64,000 nucleotides of DNA from Polaromonas sp. P2-4 (GCA_024703855.1 CP087965.1:5510001-5574000), one strand, 5' to 3'; positions 48,231 through 58,390 are shown, numbered from the stretch's first letter. The notes: generated from the sequence alone by a model not told the origin. Translations and numbers: made by a program.

Positions 48231-49139
48231 ATGATCACGAATTTCAAAGGCAAAACCGCCGTTCTGACCGGCGCAGGCTCGGGCTTTGGCCTCGAATGTG
48301 CGCGGATTGGTGCCAAGCTGGGCATGAACCTGGTGCTGGTCGATGTGCAGCAGGATGCACTCGACCAGGCCAGCGCCGAAATCAAAGCCACAGGCGCCGA
48401 GGTGCTGTCTTTCAAGCTCGACGTGTCAAGCGCCGAACAGATGGAAGCCATGGGGCGCGCCGTGTTCGAGCGCTTTGGCGCGCTGAATTTTGTGTTCAAC
48501 AACGCCGGGGTCGGCTCGGGCGGCCTGATCTGGGAAAACAGCGTCAAGGACTGGGAATGGGTGCTCGGCGTCAACGTGATGGGCGTGGTGCACGGCGTGC
48601 GCATTTTCACGCCCATGATGCTGGAGGCCGCAGCCAAAGACCCGGCCTGGCAAGGCCATATCGTCAACACCGCCAGCATGGCGGGGCTGCTTAACCCGCC
48701 CAATATGGGCGTCTACAACGTCAGCAAGCACGCCGTGGTGGCGCTCAGCGAAACCCTGTACCAGGACTTGCAACTGGTGACCGACCAGATCGGCGCCTCG
48801 GTGCTCTGCCCGTTTTTTGTGGCCACCGGCATCAGCCAAAGCCACCGCAACCGCCCGTCAGAACTGGCGAATAGCAAGCCGACCAAAAGCCAGATGATCC
48901 AGCAGGCCATGACCGGCAAGGCCGTCGGCGCTGGCAAGGTCACCGCCGCCGACGTGGCGCAACTGGTGTTTGATGCGATGGCGGCCAACCAGTTTTACAT
49001 CTACAGCCACCCCAAGGCGATCAACTCGGTGCAGACCCGGCTGGAAGACATCTTGCAGGCCCGTAACCCGACCGACCCGTTTGCCGACAAACCTGAAATC
49101 GGACAGCAGCTCAAGCAGGCTTTGCGCGGCTTGAGCTGA
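48231..49139 (+). CDS. Short-chain dehydrogenase/reductase
   Basis: Intact ~302-residue SDR with TGAGSGFG, NNAGVGSGG, catalytic Ser (NTASMAG) and YxxxK (VYNVSKHAV). ATG 48231 follows AAGGAG. The C-terminal part (PSELANSKPTKSQMIQQAMT, then IYSHPKAINSVQTRLEDILQ) is the type seen in SDRs near acyl-CoA dehydrogenases. Last gene of the plus-strand beta-oxidation run. Confidence 0.88.
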   Translation: MITNFKGKTAVLTGAGSGFGLECARIGAKLGMNLVLVDVQQDALDQASAEIKATGAEVLSFKLDVSSAEQMEAMGRAVFERFGALNFVFNNAGVGSGGLIWENSVKDWEWVLGVNVMGVVHGVRIFTPMMLEAAAKDPAWQGHIVNTASMAGLLNPPNMGVYNVSKHAVVALSETLYQDLQLVTDQIGASVLCPFFVATGISQSHRNRPSELANSKPTKSQMIQQAMTGKAVGAGKVTAADVAQLVFDAMAANQFYIYSHPKAINSVQTRLEDILQARNPTDPFADKPEIGQQLKQALRGLS

Positions 49140-49170
49140 TTGGCGCGCAGGTTCAGGCTGGTTTGTATAA

Positions 49171-49226
49171 TAAATTGGCCTGTAGCCCTTGCCGAATATG
49201 CGCAGACAGCTATTGATTTGATAGCG
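49171..49226 (+). repeat. Family B repeat, intergenic
   Basis: AAATTGGCCTGTAGCCC, TGCGCAGACAGCTATTG and ATTTGATAGCGG in the family order; the middle (ACGGGCG) is degraded. It lies between the convergent SDR and TfoX-domain genes, where its AGCTAT..ATAGC stem could help end transcription. Confidence 0.65.
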
Positions 49227-49231
49227 GATTC

Positions 49232-49588
49232 TCAGATTGTTTTTTTACCCGGCTTATTGAGCTTGCGAGCCACTTCAATCGATTCCATCGCCAAGGCCAC
49301 CAGCTTTGCCGGCTCTTCGAGCAGTTCTCCGGGCACCTGAAAGTACTTTTTAACCTCGACCCGGCCCCTTTTGGTGTTGTAGCCAAAGCAGGGGCTGCCC
49401 ATCTTCTCGTACTGGGCGCGCGTGCTGCCATCCACCACGAAGTAAAGTGAATTGCCCATCACCATGGCGAACTGGGTCGAGCTGGCAGTCAGGCCAATGC
49501 CGCCAAAGAAGCGGCCATGCGCCAGGTCCTTGATGGGCGCCAACTGCTCGATGACGAAATCGACGTAAGCGGGGCTACTGCTGCTCAT
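49232..49588 (-). CDS. TfoX/Sxy N-terminal-domain protein
   Basis: 118 residues matching the TfoX N-terminal domain: FVIEQLAPIKDLAHGRFFGG (the usual RxMFGG segment), GNSLYFVVDGSTRAQYEKMG and GYNTKRGRVEVKKYFQVPGE. ATG 49588. Stand-alone domains of this type are common; a link to competence is not shown here. Convergent with the SDR. Confidence 0.82.
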   Translation of the reverse strand: MSSSSPAYVDFVIEQLAPIKDLAHGRFFGGIGLTASSTQFAMVMGNSLYFVVDGSTRAQYEKMGSPCFGYNTKRGRVEVKKYFQVPGELLEEPAKLVALAMESIEVARKLNKPGKKTI

Positions 49589-49669
49589 AGGGCGTCCGCC
49601 GCAAACGCTTGTCGGATCACGATAAGTAAGAGCATTTTCATTTTCCTTGACGCTTGATGACAACGCCGC

Positions 49670-50140
49670 TCAATGGCACAGCGCAATGGTGAGTGATACC
49701 GCAGCGGCCAGCGACGCTGCCGTCCGGACATGGTTCCAGGCCGTCCAGCTGCTCACATAACCGGCCCACAGGCTCGCGCCGTCGGGGGTGGCCGGCACGA
49801 CCAATGCAAGCGCCTCGTTTTTAGGCACGTTGAACACGATAGTCACCAGCAGGCAGCCGACGAGGTAAAGCGTGCTGCCAGCGAATAAGTAAACGGCGCC
49901 CGGCTCGTGCCAGCGCAGCAGCGAGGCGATCAACGCCAGGGCGCAAGCCACGGCCGTCCCCATAAAAGCCGCCATGAACCACGGATTGAGAACGGCGACG
50001 TTGATGGACTGCATGGCGGCAATACCCTGGCCAGGGGGAAGGCGAGCGAGGGCCTTCATCACAAAGGCCGAAAAGGCAAAGAAGATCCCCGCCACCAGCC
50101 CGCAGCCGAGTGCTGCGACAAACGTCAGGGGAAGAGCCAT
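49670..50140 (-). CDS. DUF1772 (anthrone oxygenase-like) membrane protein
   Basis: 156 residues with four hydrophobic helices (FVAALGCGLVAGIFFAFSAF; PWFMAAFMGTAVACALALIA; YLFAGSTLYLVGCLLVTIVF; AASLAAAVSLTIALC) and the family segment GIFFAFSAFVMKALARLPP, with NVPKNEALA between helices 3 and 4. Integral inner-membrane protein; activity unknown. It precedes the TfoX-domain gene on the same strand. Confidence 0.8.
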   Translation of the reverse strand: MALPLTFVAALGCGLVAGIFFAFSAFVMKALARLPPGQGIAAMQSINVAVLNPWFMAAFMGTAVACALALIASLLRWHEPGAVYLFAGSTLYLVGCLLVTIVFNVPKNEALALVVPATPDGASLWAGYVSSWTAWNHVRTAASLAAAVSLTIALCH

Positions 50141-50249
50141 TGCTCAAGAGTTGTCACAAACCCTCCTGCATTTTGATGCCCGATTGTGCATGAACCCCAG
50201 GATTTTCCGGACTGAGCGCCCGTGTTCAGAAGCTTCCATAATCCTGTTT

Positions 50250-50795
50250 ATGACGACCGAAGGCTTCACGCTTTTTGACACGCCCATAGGCCGCTGCGGC
50301 ATCAGCTGGGGCCCGGGCGGTATCACGGGCGTGCAGTTGCCCGAAAGCAGCGATGCCGGAACCCGGGCGCGTTTGTTGCGGCGCTTTCCTGATCTGCCCG
50401 CATTACCGCCACCCGCCGAGGTGCAGGCGGCCATCGATGACATCGTGGCGCTTTTGAGCGGCGAAGCGCGCATGATTGAGGCCATCACGCTCGACATGCG
50501 TGGCTTGTCGCCGCTGCAATGCCGGGTTTATGCGATTGCGCGCCGCATTGCGCCGGGGACCACGGTGACTTATGGCGAGATTGCGGCAGAGTTGGGCGAA
50601 CCCGGTCTGGCGCGTGCGGTGGGCCAGGCGCTGGGTGCGAATCCGTTTGCGCCTATCGTGCCGTGCCACCGCGTGCTGGCTGCGGGCCAGCGTTCGGGCG
50701 GTTTTTCAGCGGGCGGCGGCGTGGCGACCAAGCTGCGCATGCTGCAGATTGAAGGCGCACGCTTTGGCGATGAGCCAGGTTTGTTTGATGCTTAA
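50250..50795 (+). CDS. ogt: Methylated-DNA-protein cysteine methyltransferase
   Basis: Suicide repair protein for O6-methylguanine. The acceptor is Cys in APIVPCHRVLAAGQRSGGFS, and the DNA-binding helix region is VTYGEIAAELGEPGLARAVG. ATG 50250 gives 181 residues; a longer frame upstream is not favoured because it overlaps the divergent gene region. Intact. The N-domain is short, as in Ogt-type proteins. Confidence 0.9.
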   Translation: MTTEGFTLFDTPIGRCGISWGPGGITGVQLPESSDAGTRARLLRRFPDLPALPPPAEVQAAIDDIVALLSGEARMIEAITLDMRGLSPLQCRVYAIARRIAPGTTVTYGEIAAELGEPGLARAVGQALGANPFAPIVPCHRVLAAGQRSGGFSAGGGVATKLRMLQIEGARFGDEPGLFDA

Positions 50796-50810
50796 TAACC
50801 CAACTTGATG

Positions 50811-50868
50811 ATCAAATCAGGCTATAGCCCTCGTCATACGGGCGTTATAAGCTATTGAATTGATAGCG
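50811..50868 (+). repeat. Family B repeat, intergenic
   Basis: ATCAAATCAGGCTATAGCCC, ATACGGGCGTTATAAGCTAT and TGAATTGATAGCG: a good copy, 15 bases after ogt and 73 before the exporter gene. Confidence 0.75.
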
Positions 50869-50941
50869 TTTTATAGCCCCGTCCGCTGGCGTGGTGTTGG
50901 CTGTGGGATAGCATGCAACACCCACTAGAATACGCCCCCTC

Positions 50942-52134
50942 ATGCAAACTCGTTTCTTCAAAATCGCCCTGGTGTTGGGCCTTCTGTCGGCCATTGGGCC
51001 TTTCGCCATCGACATGTACCTGCCGGCCCTGCCGCAGATCGGCCACAGCCTGCAGACGGATATCGGGGCGGTGCAGATGAGCCTGACCGTCTTTTTCCTG
51101 TCCATCGGTGTCGGTCAACTGATCTACGGCCCGGTGTCGGACATGGTGGGGCGCAAGCCGCCGCTGTATTTCGGATTGGCGCTGTTCACCGTTGCGAGCG
51201 TGGGCTGCGCGCTGGCGGCCGACATCCAGACGTTGGTGGTTTTGCGCTTCGTGCAGGGCCTGGGGGCCGCCGCCGGAATGGCCATACCGCGCGCGGTGGT
51301 GCGTGATCTGCACACCGGCACCGACGCGGCACGGCTGTCGTCGCTGCTGATGCTGGTGTTCAGCGTGTCGCCCATTTTGGCCCCGCTGGTGGGCAGCGGG
51401 GTGATTGCGCTGGGGGCTGGCGCGCGGTGTTTTGGGCCGTGACCGTGGCCGGCATCGCCGGGCTGCTGCTGACCGGTATGACGCTCAAGGAAACGCGCCC
51501 GCCCGAGGACCGGGTGGAAAGCAGCGTGCGCAGCGCGCTGGCCGCCTACGCCTTGCTGATGCGCGACCGGCACTTTCTTGGCCTCGTCTTTATCGGTGCG
51601 TTTGCCATGGCGGGCTTCTTCACCTACCTGGCCAATTCATCCTTCGTGATGATCAACCACTATGGCTTGAGCCCCACGCAGTACAGCCTGGCGTTCGCGG
51701 TCAATGCGGCCTCGTTCATTGGCATTTCGCAGTTCACCGGGACGCTGTGCGCACGCTACGGGCTGGTGCGGGTGGTGCAGGGCGCCATGACGGCTTGCGC
51801 TGTGGTGATGTTCGCGCTGCTGGGCTTGTACCTCGTGGGTGTAGACAAGTTGGCCGTACTGATTGGGCTTTTTCTGGTCGCCAGCGGCTTCATGGGTCTG
51901 GTGATCCCGACCACGGCGGTGCTGGCGCTGGACGCGCACGGCGCCATCGCCGGCACTGCATCGGCCCTGATGGGAACGCTGCAGATGCTGACCGGTGCGG
52001 TGGCCATGGCCGTGGTTGGCTATTTCAGCGACGGCACACCGCTGCCCATGGTGGTCGGCATGACGGCGGGGGCCGCTGCTGGCGCTGCTGCTGACATGGG
52101 GCACGCTGGGCGGGCACGGGAAAGTGCCCGCTGA
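50942..52134 (+). CDS. Bcr/CflA-type MFS drug exporter, one (possibly two) frameshifts
   Basis: Twelve-helix inner-membrane exporter of the DHA1 group: LSAIGPFAIDMYLPALPQIG, the motif A loop GQLIYGPVSDMVGRKPPLYF and motif C-like GMAIPRAVVRDL and PILAPLVGSG. The frame breaks near 51420 (GAGWRAVFWAVTVAGIAGLL across it). A second break near 52080 is possible because the other frame gives a more natural last helix and ends at 52160-52162. About 400 residues. The drug is not predictable. Confidence 0.85.
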
Positions 52135-52228
52135 TCAGCTAGCGACCTCGTTGAAGCGCTGAAGCAAGGCGCTGGGACAGGGCAACAACACTGCGCTATC
52201 CTTGCCATTTTTCAGTCCGCAGGTTCTT

Positions 52229-52848
52229 ATGACATTCATGACATTCAAACCCCTTCCACTCATTTCGGCCGTGTTGATGGCGGCCAGTCTTTTATTGGCT
52301 GGCTGCAAGGACGCTCCCAATGCTGCGGCGGTCAAAGCTGCTTCCACGCCTGTGTCGATTGCGGCGATTGCGGCCGAGTCCAAGGGTTTTACCGTGGGCA
52401 GCCCGATGAGCACGCGCACGGTTTACGTGTTTTTTGATGCCCAGTGCCCGCATTGCGTGGCGCTGTGGGAAGCGGCCAAGCCGCTCAAATCCCAGGCCAA
52501 ATTTGTCTGGATTCCCGTGGGCATCCTGAACCCAGCCAGCACTGCCCAGGGCGCCACCTTGCTGGCTGCCGCAGACCCGGTGGCCGCCATGAACGAACAC
52601 GAAACGTCGATGCAGGCGAAAAAGGCGGCATCAGCGCGGGCAGCAACATCGATGCACAAAAAACTGACGTGGCAAAAAACACTGAACTGCACGGCCGGTT
52701 TGGCTTTACGTCCATCCCGACCATTGTGGGCACCCATGCCCAGACCGGTGCCTTGGTCGCGCAAGAAGGCGCCATGCCTACCCCGGCCCTTGCCGCATTG
52801 CTGGGACTGCAAGTTCCCGCCGGGCAGCCGGGTACGCCCGCGAAGTAA
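52229..52848 (+). CDS. DsbA/DsbG-like thioredoxin-fold lipoprotein, one frameshift
   Basis: Periplasmic lipoprotein (SLLLAGCKD, Cys near residue 26) with a CPHC redox site in VYVFFDAQCPHCVALWEAAK and the cis-Pro loop FGFTSIPTIVGTH after a frame break near 52615. Repaired length about 206. The arrangement fits DsbG/DsbC-like catalytic domains without the dimerisation domain, so a thiol oxidase or reductase role is inferred. ATG 52229 follows a weak AGG. Confidence 0.78.
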
Positions 52849-52887
52849 GAAGACTTCAGACTGCGTCGAAACTTATCGATCTGTCCA

Positions 52888-53658
52888 TCAAACCGGCTGC
52901 GATGACCGGATGGTGGTGGATGTGCCTTGGCGGTAGCGAACATCACACAGCAAGCGGCTCAATTCTTTCTTCACCACGGCATAGCACTCGCACGCTTGCG
53001 TCTCTAGTCCGGCCCGATCCAGCACGGTAATGTGGCCGCGGCGGTAGCGAATAAAACCGGCATGCTGCAATTTACCGGCGGCCTCCGTAACGCCTTCCCG
53101 GCGCACGCCGAGCATGCTGGCGACCAATTCCTGCGTCATGATCAACTCATGCGAGGGGGCTCGATCGAGAGTTAAGAGCAGCCAGCGGCATAGCTGCTGC
53201 TCCACTGAATGGTGCCGGTTGCACGCTGCGGTCTGCATCATTTGTGTAATTAGCGCTTGGGTATAGCGCAGCAACAAACGCTGCATCAAGCCAGCGCGAT
53301 CGAACTCCTGCATCAGCAAGTGGCGGTCCAACCGGTAAGCGTGGCCCGCAGTCTGCACCACGGCCGAGCTGGGGGTGGTGTCCCCTCCCATGAACAGCGA
53401 AATACCGACTACGCCTTCATTGCCCACTCCTGCAGCCTCAGCCGATGCGCCTGACGCCATGACATAGTGCAGCGACACGATGGCGGTGGTGGGAAAGTAG
53501 GCGTGTTGCAGCTGTCCACCGGGTTCGTAGAGGATTTTTCCGAGCGGCATGGCGACCAGTTCCAGATTCGCAGCCAAGCTCTCGAATTCCGCCGTGGGTA
53601 TTGCAGCAAGAAGATAGTTTTGACTCGGACTGTGGGGGGGTGACATAGGTACTGACAT
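52888..53658 (-). CDS. Crp/Fnr-family regulator
   Basis: 256-residue regulator: a beta-barrel sensor (NLELVAMPLGKILYEPGGQL, GVVGISLFMGGDTTPSSAVV) and a winged helix with LIMTQELVASMLGVRREGVT. It is of the type often found near stress and two-component genes and lacks cysteine clusters for Fe-S. The frame stays open upstream of ATG 53658 into the end of the PAS domain of the preceding gene, so the start, and even separation from that gene, is uncertain. Confidence 0.8.
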   Translation of the reverse strand: MSVPMSPPHSPSQNYLLAAIPTAEFESLAANLELVAMPLGKILYEPGGQLQHAYFPTTAIVSLHYVMASGASAEAAGVGNEGVVGISLFMGGDTTPSSAVVQTAGHAYRLDRHLLMQEFDRAGLMQRLLLRYTQALITQMMQTAACNRHHSVEQQLCRWLLLTLDRAPSHELIMTQELVASMLGVRREGVTEAAGKLQHAGFIRYRRGHITVLDRAGLETQACECYAVVKKELSRLLCDVRYRQGTSTTIRSSQPV

Positions 53659-54516
53659 CGCTGACCGTCGATCTCTTGCTTTTTTGCGTTCTATATCTTT
53701 GCGGTGATTTCCCGCGCCGATGCCCCTGGTAACCCGTGAAGCGGCAGGACTTGTCGAACATCGGCTCCCCGCTCACCCGAAACTTTTGTTGCGAACCATC
53801 GGCATTGGTGCGGCTGAACGTGAAATCAATGAATGGCTGGCGGGCTGCAATCATTGCCCCGAAACGTTTCTCGCTCCGCTTCGTTCCAGCCTGTTATCTC
53901 ATCATCGCTTTTTTCACCCAAAAAGGAGGTAACCCGGATTCCAAGCATCTCAAAAACCGGGCCAGAAACCGTGGTGAAGTCCCCGGTCTCGTTCTGTTCC
54001 CAGTACCAATCGGAGGCGAGTTCGGTCAGGTTCCGAAAGCGGGCTTCGCTTTCGCGCAGTTTGGCCGTCCGTTCCTGCACCGTTTGTTCCAGCAACTCGT
54101 TATAGCGCTCAAGTTTTTTATACAACAGCCGCACTTCCAGCATGTTGCGGATGCGCGTCTTTACTTCGACCAGATCAAACGGCTTGCTGATGAAGTCCTT
54201 CGCACCGGCCTGCAACGCGCAGTTTGTGGCCCGGTTCGGCGGTGAGCACAATGACCGGAAGGTAGCGATCAGCGTCGTTTGTCTTGAGGCCTTCCATCAC
54301 CTGGAATCCATCCATGCCAGGCATCTTCAGGTCGAGCAGGATCAGGTCGTAGCGGTTCTTGCCATGCAGCGCACACACCTCCTGTGGATTCATCGTTGAG
54401 GAAACGCCGGTATAGCCGGCCTCGCTCAGCAATTGCTCAAGCAACTGCACATTGGCGACTTGATCATCAACAATCAGGACCTTGGCGTTGAGAATGTCGG
54501 ACTCGGTAATCGTCAT
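53659..54516 (-). CDS. Response regulator with PAS domain, about three frameshifts
   Basis: Receiver domain first (KVLIVDDQVANVQLLEQLLS, phospho-Asp in LILLDLKMPGMDGFQVMEGL, FISKPFDLVEVKTRIRNMLE), then a coiled coil (LYKKLERYNELLEQTVQERT) and a PAS domain (LRESEARFRNLTELASDWYW to GEPMFDKSCRFTGYQG). Frames break near 54225, 53845 and 53720. After the last, the frame is that of the Crp/Fnr gene with no stop. The start ATG overlaps the kinase stop (ATGA at 54513-54516), so the two are coupled. No output domain is seen unless the Crp part is joined. Confidence 0.7.
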
Positions 54517-56221
54517 GCCTGTTCCTCTTTGGCTGCGTGGCCTGTGTTCGTTTGCGAATACTTCAATGCCTCGTCCAGCGTATCCATGAACTCGTTAATC
54601 TTGATAGGCTTGGTGAGGTAACGAAAGAATCCTGCCTCCAGACCTCTCTCGATGTCGTGGGGCATTGCGTTGGCACTGAGCGCAACCACCGGAATGTGCG
54701 CTGTTGCCCGGTCTTCTCTCAGGATTTTCAGCGCCTTGATACCGCTGATGCCAGGCAGATTGATGTCCATCAGAATCACATCCGGCTGGGAGGAGCGCGC
54801 AATCTCGATGCCGCTATTGCCGTCCCTCGCGGACAGCAAGCGCACATCAGGGCGACGCGCAATGAGATCCTCGACCAGCATCAGATTGGCCGGGTTGTCC
54901 TCCACATACAGCAAGGTGAGCAACTGTGCGTCGGCTTGACCTTGCGCTGGGGCGACAGCCGTGGGTTCGGCTGCGTCGGCGAAAGGTTGTCGTTCAGCCG
55001 TCAGGTTCATTTCGATCCAGAACACGCTGCCTTTCCCGACGGTGCTTTCCACGCCGATGACTCCCCCATCAGTTCGACCAGCCGCTTGGTCATCACCAGA
55101 CCGATGCCTGTGCCTTCCTCGGCGTTTGCCTCTTGCCCAAGCCGGTTGAACGGCTGGAACAGCTGTTCGATTTTTTCGGGGCTCAGGCCTTCGCCGGTGT
55201 CCTCGACACAAATGCGGATATGTCCTGGGGGTTTTGCGATGCAATCCACGACGACTGTGCCGTTCAGCTTGTTGTATTTGATCGCATTGGACAGCAGATT
55301 GATAAGAACCTGCTTCATCCGTGTCCGGTCGGCTTTGACGTAGTACGACATTTCCAGCTCGGGAAAGCTCACGCTGATGCCGCGCTTTTGCGCCTGCGAC
55401 TCGATCATGGCCTCGCATTCGTGCATGACTTCAGCCAGCGACACGGGTTCTGGCGACAGCGACAGCTTACCGGACTCGATCAACGCCAGATCGAGGATTT
55501 CGTTGATGAGATCCAGCAGATACCAGCCCGCCTGCAGAATCTGATCGACGCTGCGCTTTTGGGAGGGCGTTGGCTGTGGCGAGCCGGATTCTATGAGTTG
55601 GGCAAATCCGAGAATCGCACTGAGCGGCGTGCGCAGCTCATGGCTCATGCTGGAAAGGAAATCCGATTTCATGAGGTTGGCTTTTTCAGCAATCGACATG
55701 GCGTCCTTCAATGCCACTTCGACTTGCTTGTGCACCGAATTGTCGGTGCCAATTAACAGATAGCCAATGATGTTGCCATAGTCATCGCGCAGCGCCGTGA
55801 TCGACACGATGGCCGGAAAGCGGCTGCCATCCTTGCAGATGTAGGTTAATTCATAGATGTCTTCGATCCCGCGCGAAGCTTTGAAAGCCAACGCCTCGAA
55901 CCCTGGCGTAATGGTGGTTGCAAGTTCGAGGCTCAGTGCCTGTGCACGCGCCATGACTTCCTGCGGATCATGGATGTCGCTGGGGTTGATCTTGTTCACG
56001 ACCTCGGCTGCCTGATAGCCCAGCATACGTTCGGCGCCGACATTGAATAATTGAATGATGCCTTTTTCATCGGTCGCAATAATCGAGAAATTGGCACTGG
56101 TAAGAATCGCGTTTTGCAAGGCCCCGGTTTTAAGCAACGCTTCCTGGCGCCGCACTTCGATGATGCCGTCCGCCTTGGCCATATCGTCGGCAAGGGTAAG
56201 ACTGTTTTCTGTTTTGGACAT
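54513..56221 (-). CDS. PAS-containing hybrid sensor histidine kinase, one frameshift
   Basis: Cytoplasmic hybrid kinase (no clear membrane helices): PAS (NAILTSANFSIIATDEKGII to LLIGTDNSVHKQVEVALKDA), HisKA with the phospho-His in FLSSMSHELRTPLSAILGFA, HATPase (INLLSNAIKYNKLNGTVVVD, CVEDTGEGLS, GTGIGLVMTKRLVELMGE) and a C-terminal receiver (LLYVEDNPANLMLVEDLIAR, ILMDINLPGISG). The frame shifts near 55070, at VELMGG / VIGVESTVGKGSVFW. ATG 56221. Repaired length about 569. Probably phosphorylates its own receiver and the next-door regulator. Confidence 0.85.
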
Positions 56222-56540
56222 AGCCGATTTCCGTAAAAAGTACAACGATCAAGCGTGGGGGCGGCGCTTGCCGGGCCTGCAACAGGAAATCGTGGCCACA
56301 CAAAGTTGGAAACCACGAGTCTTAGAAACCACGAGTCTCAAAAATAGACTGTTGATAATCACAGCCATTCCAACGCCCGTCTGTGCGCTAGACCACATAA
56401 ACCACTCAAGGGTACTTGGATTTGCCGATTAAAGGCACCCGATTTGCATTGATGGCAGAAGTGGCTCCGCTTGTTTGAACAACATTTTATGGGAAAAGTG
56501 CCTATTGCCCAATAAATACGGGCGCATCCAGCTACTATTT
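56222..56540. other. Intergenic stretch with a partial family A end and short direct repeats
   Basis: No gene. It holds AAGCGTGGGGGC at 56251-56262 (the family A right end without the rest), two copies of GAAACCACGAGTCT at 56309-56322 and 56325-56338, and most of the family B copy at 56500-56549. The hybrid kinase promoter (minus strand) should lie at the left end. Confidence 0.5.
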
Positions 56541-56549
56541 TTATAGCAA
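56500..56549 (+). repeat. Family B repeat at the serA 3' end
   Basis: CCTATTGCCCAATAAATACG, GGCGCATCCAGCTACTATTT and TTATAGCAACG. It overlaps the last three codons of serA: the stop TAA (complement of 56541-56543) and the final Leu-Leu come from the repeat. Confidence 0.7.
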
Positions 56550-57803
56550 CGGGACATCGCCAGCGCAAGCCCGCTCAAAAAGAACGCGGCTGCGTATGGT
56601 GCCGGGCACCTCGGCAAGTTTGGCCAGGGCCATGTCGGAGTACGCCGCATCAATGTCAATCACCACATAACCGATGGCCTCGTTGGTCTGCAGGAACTGC
56701 GAAGCGATGTTGATGTTGTTGGCGGCAAACACCCGGTTGATTTCTGACAGCACGCCCGGCACGTTGCGGTGAATGTGCAGCAGCCGGTGCTTGCCGGGGT
56801 GGGCCGGTAGCGCCACCTCGGGGAAGTTGACGGAGGAGGTCGAGGTGCCGTTGTCGCTGTACTTCACCAGCTTTTCCGCCACTTCGATGCCGATATTTTC
56901 CTGCGCCTCCATCGTTGAGCCGCCCACGTGGGGGTCAAGATCACATTGTCGAGGCCGCGCAGCGACGACTCGAACACATCCTTGTTGCTGCGCGGCTCCA
57001 CCGGGAACACGTCAATCGCCGCGCCCAGCAGTTTTTTCTGGCGCAAGGCTTCAGCCAGCGGCTCAATCTCGACCACGGTGCCGCGCGAGGCATTAATCAG
57101 CACGCTGCCCGGCTTCATCGCGGCAATCTCGGGCGCGCCAATCATCCATTGCGTGGCTTGGGTTTCGGGCACATGCAGGGTGACCACATCGGACTGGGCC
57201 AGCAAATCGTTCAGCTTTGCGACCTGCCGGGCATTGCCCAGCGGCAGCTTGGTGACCACATCAAAAAACACCACCTGCATGCCCAGCGCCTCGGCCAGCA
57301 CCGACAACTGCGTGCCGATGGAGCCATAACCGACGATGCCCAGCGTTTTGCCGCGAATTTCATAGGCGTTTTCAGCCGACTTGAGCCAACCGCCGCGATG
57401 CGCCACCGCACTTTTTTCGGGTACGCCGCGCAACAGCAAAATCGCCTCGGCCAGCACCAGCTCGGCCACCGAGCGGGTGTTGGAAAACGGCGCATTGAAC
57501 ACCTGCAATGCCGCGCTCACGCGCCGCTGCCAGGTCCACCTGGTTGGTGCCTATGCAAAAGCAGCCGACGGCCGCCAGCTTGGACGCATGGGCAAACACC
57601 TCGGCCGTCAGCTGGGTACGGGAGCGGATGCCGACAAAATGCGCATCCGCAATTTTGGCCTTGAGCTCGTCGTCAGCCAGCGCACCGGCCAGGCTTTCGA
57701 TCTGCGTGTAGCCCGCCGCCTTCAGTACATCGACGGCCGATGGGTGAATGCCCTCGAGCAGGAGGAACTTGATTTTGTTCTTGTCGATGGAGGTTTTGGT
57801 CAT
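56541..57803 (-). CDS. serA: D-3-phosphoglycerate dehydrogenase SerA, two frameshifts
   Basis: First step of serine synthesis. ATG 57803 gives MTKTSIDKNKIKFLLLEGIH. It has the N-terminal substrate segment VGCFCIGTNQVDL, the Rossmann motif GKTLGIVGYGSIGTQLSVLA, catalytic Arg in LINASRGTVVEIEPLAEALR, AAIDVFPVEP and, after a break near 56925, an ACT domain (HRLLHIHRNVPGVLSEINRV, IGYVVIDIDAAYSDMALAKL). The other break is near 57515. The C-terminus (FERACAGDVPLL) extends past the usual RVLF end into a family B repeat. Repaired length about 420. Confidence 0.92.
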
Positions 57804-58135
57804 GGCAGGCTGGCGCGTCAGTAAGTGGTCGGGTGTCAAGTATGAATGAAAGCGAAACCCCAACGCGGCTGGCGCCCCGCTTGCCCCTGTTGACTGTCGG
57901 TTTGCTTTGTCGGAGTTAAGGCTAAGGCCTCAGAAAGGCCTTGGTACCAGGCTTGAACACAGAAACTGGCCGAGGCAATAGTTGAATAGAGAAAACAGCC
58001 TTTGGCCCAATAACCACGGGCTTAACTAGCTACTGATTCAGTAGCGTGTAAGAGCCTGAAAGGGCCTGCAGCGCCGGTGCGCAACACCATGGGCTGGTCC
58101 CTGAAATAGGCAGCGATGGTTAGCCGGCTATTCTT
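57804..58135. other. serA upstream region with hairpin and family B repeat
   Basis: No gene. A perfect 7-bp hairpin (AAGGCCT/AGGCCTT, 57924-57942) lies about 120 bases upstream of serA and the family B copy at 57996-58047 follows. The serA promoter (minus strand) must be here but no clear consensus is visible. I see no serine or other riboswitch. Confidence 0.45.
57996..58047 (+). repeat. Family B repeat, intergenic
   Basis: CAGCCTTTGGCCCAATAACC, ACGGGCTTAACTAGCTACTG and ATTCAGTAGCG: a family B copy between serA and the DUF1272 gene. Confidence 0.68.
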
Positions 58136-58390
58136 TCAAGCACCTGGCGCGGCTGCACAGCCCGCCGGTTTGAAGACGCGTTCAGTCGAAGCCGGATACC
58201 TGGCAAGTTTGTCAGCAGGCCGACGGGGCCGCGCGACCAGCTCACCACCACAATTGGGGCAAATGCCCTTGAGCTTGGTGTCGGCGCAATCGCTGCAAAA
58301 CGTGCATTCAAAACTGCAGATGCGTGCATCGGGCGACTCGTTGGGCAAGTCCTTGTTGCAGCATTCGCAGTTGGGGCGGAGTTGGAGCAT
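58136..58390 (-). CDS. DUF1272 zinc-binding protein
   Basis: 84 residues, intact. It begins MLQLRPNCECCNKDLPNESP and has paired cysteines CECC, CTFCSDC and CPNC, then PADKLARYPASTERVFKP, the full DUF1272 pattern. Small zinc-ribbon-like protein of unknown role. Confidence 0.88.
   Translation of the reverse strand: MLQLRPNCECCNKDLPNESPDARICSFECTFCSDCADTKLKGICPNCGGELVARPRRPADKLARYPASTERVFKPAGCAAAPGA

Noticed and set aside
47739..49139. A 466-codon frame joining the GNAT acetyltransferase to an SDR
   Set aside because: The GNAT C-terminus continues in another frame to a stop at 48203-48205, and the SDR has its own ribosome-binding site and ATG at 48231.
56309..56338. Two GAAACCACGAGTCT direct repeats as a possible CRISPR
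   Set aside because: Only two short units with a 2-base gap, no spacers and no cas genes nearby.
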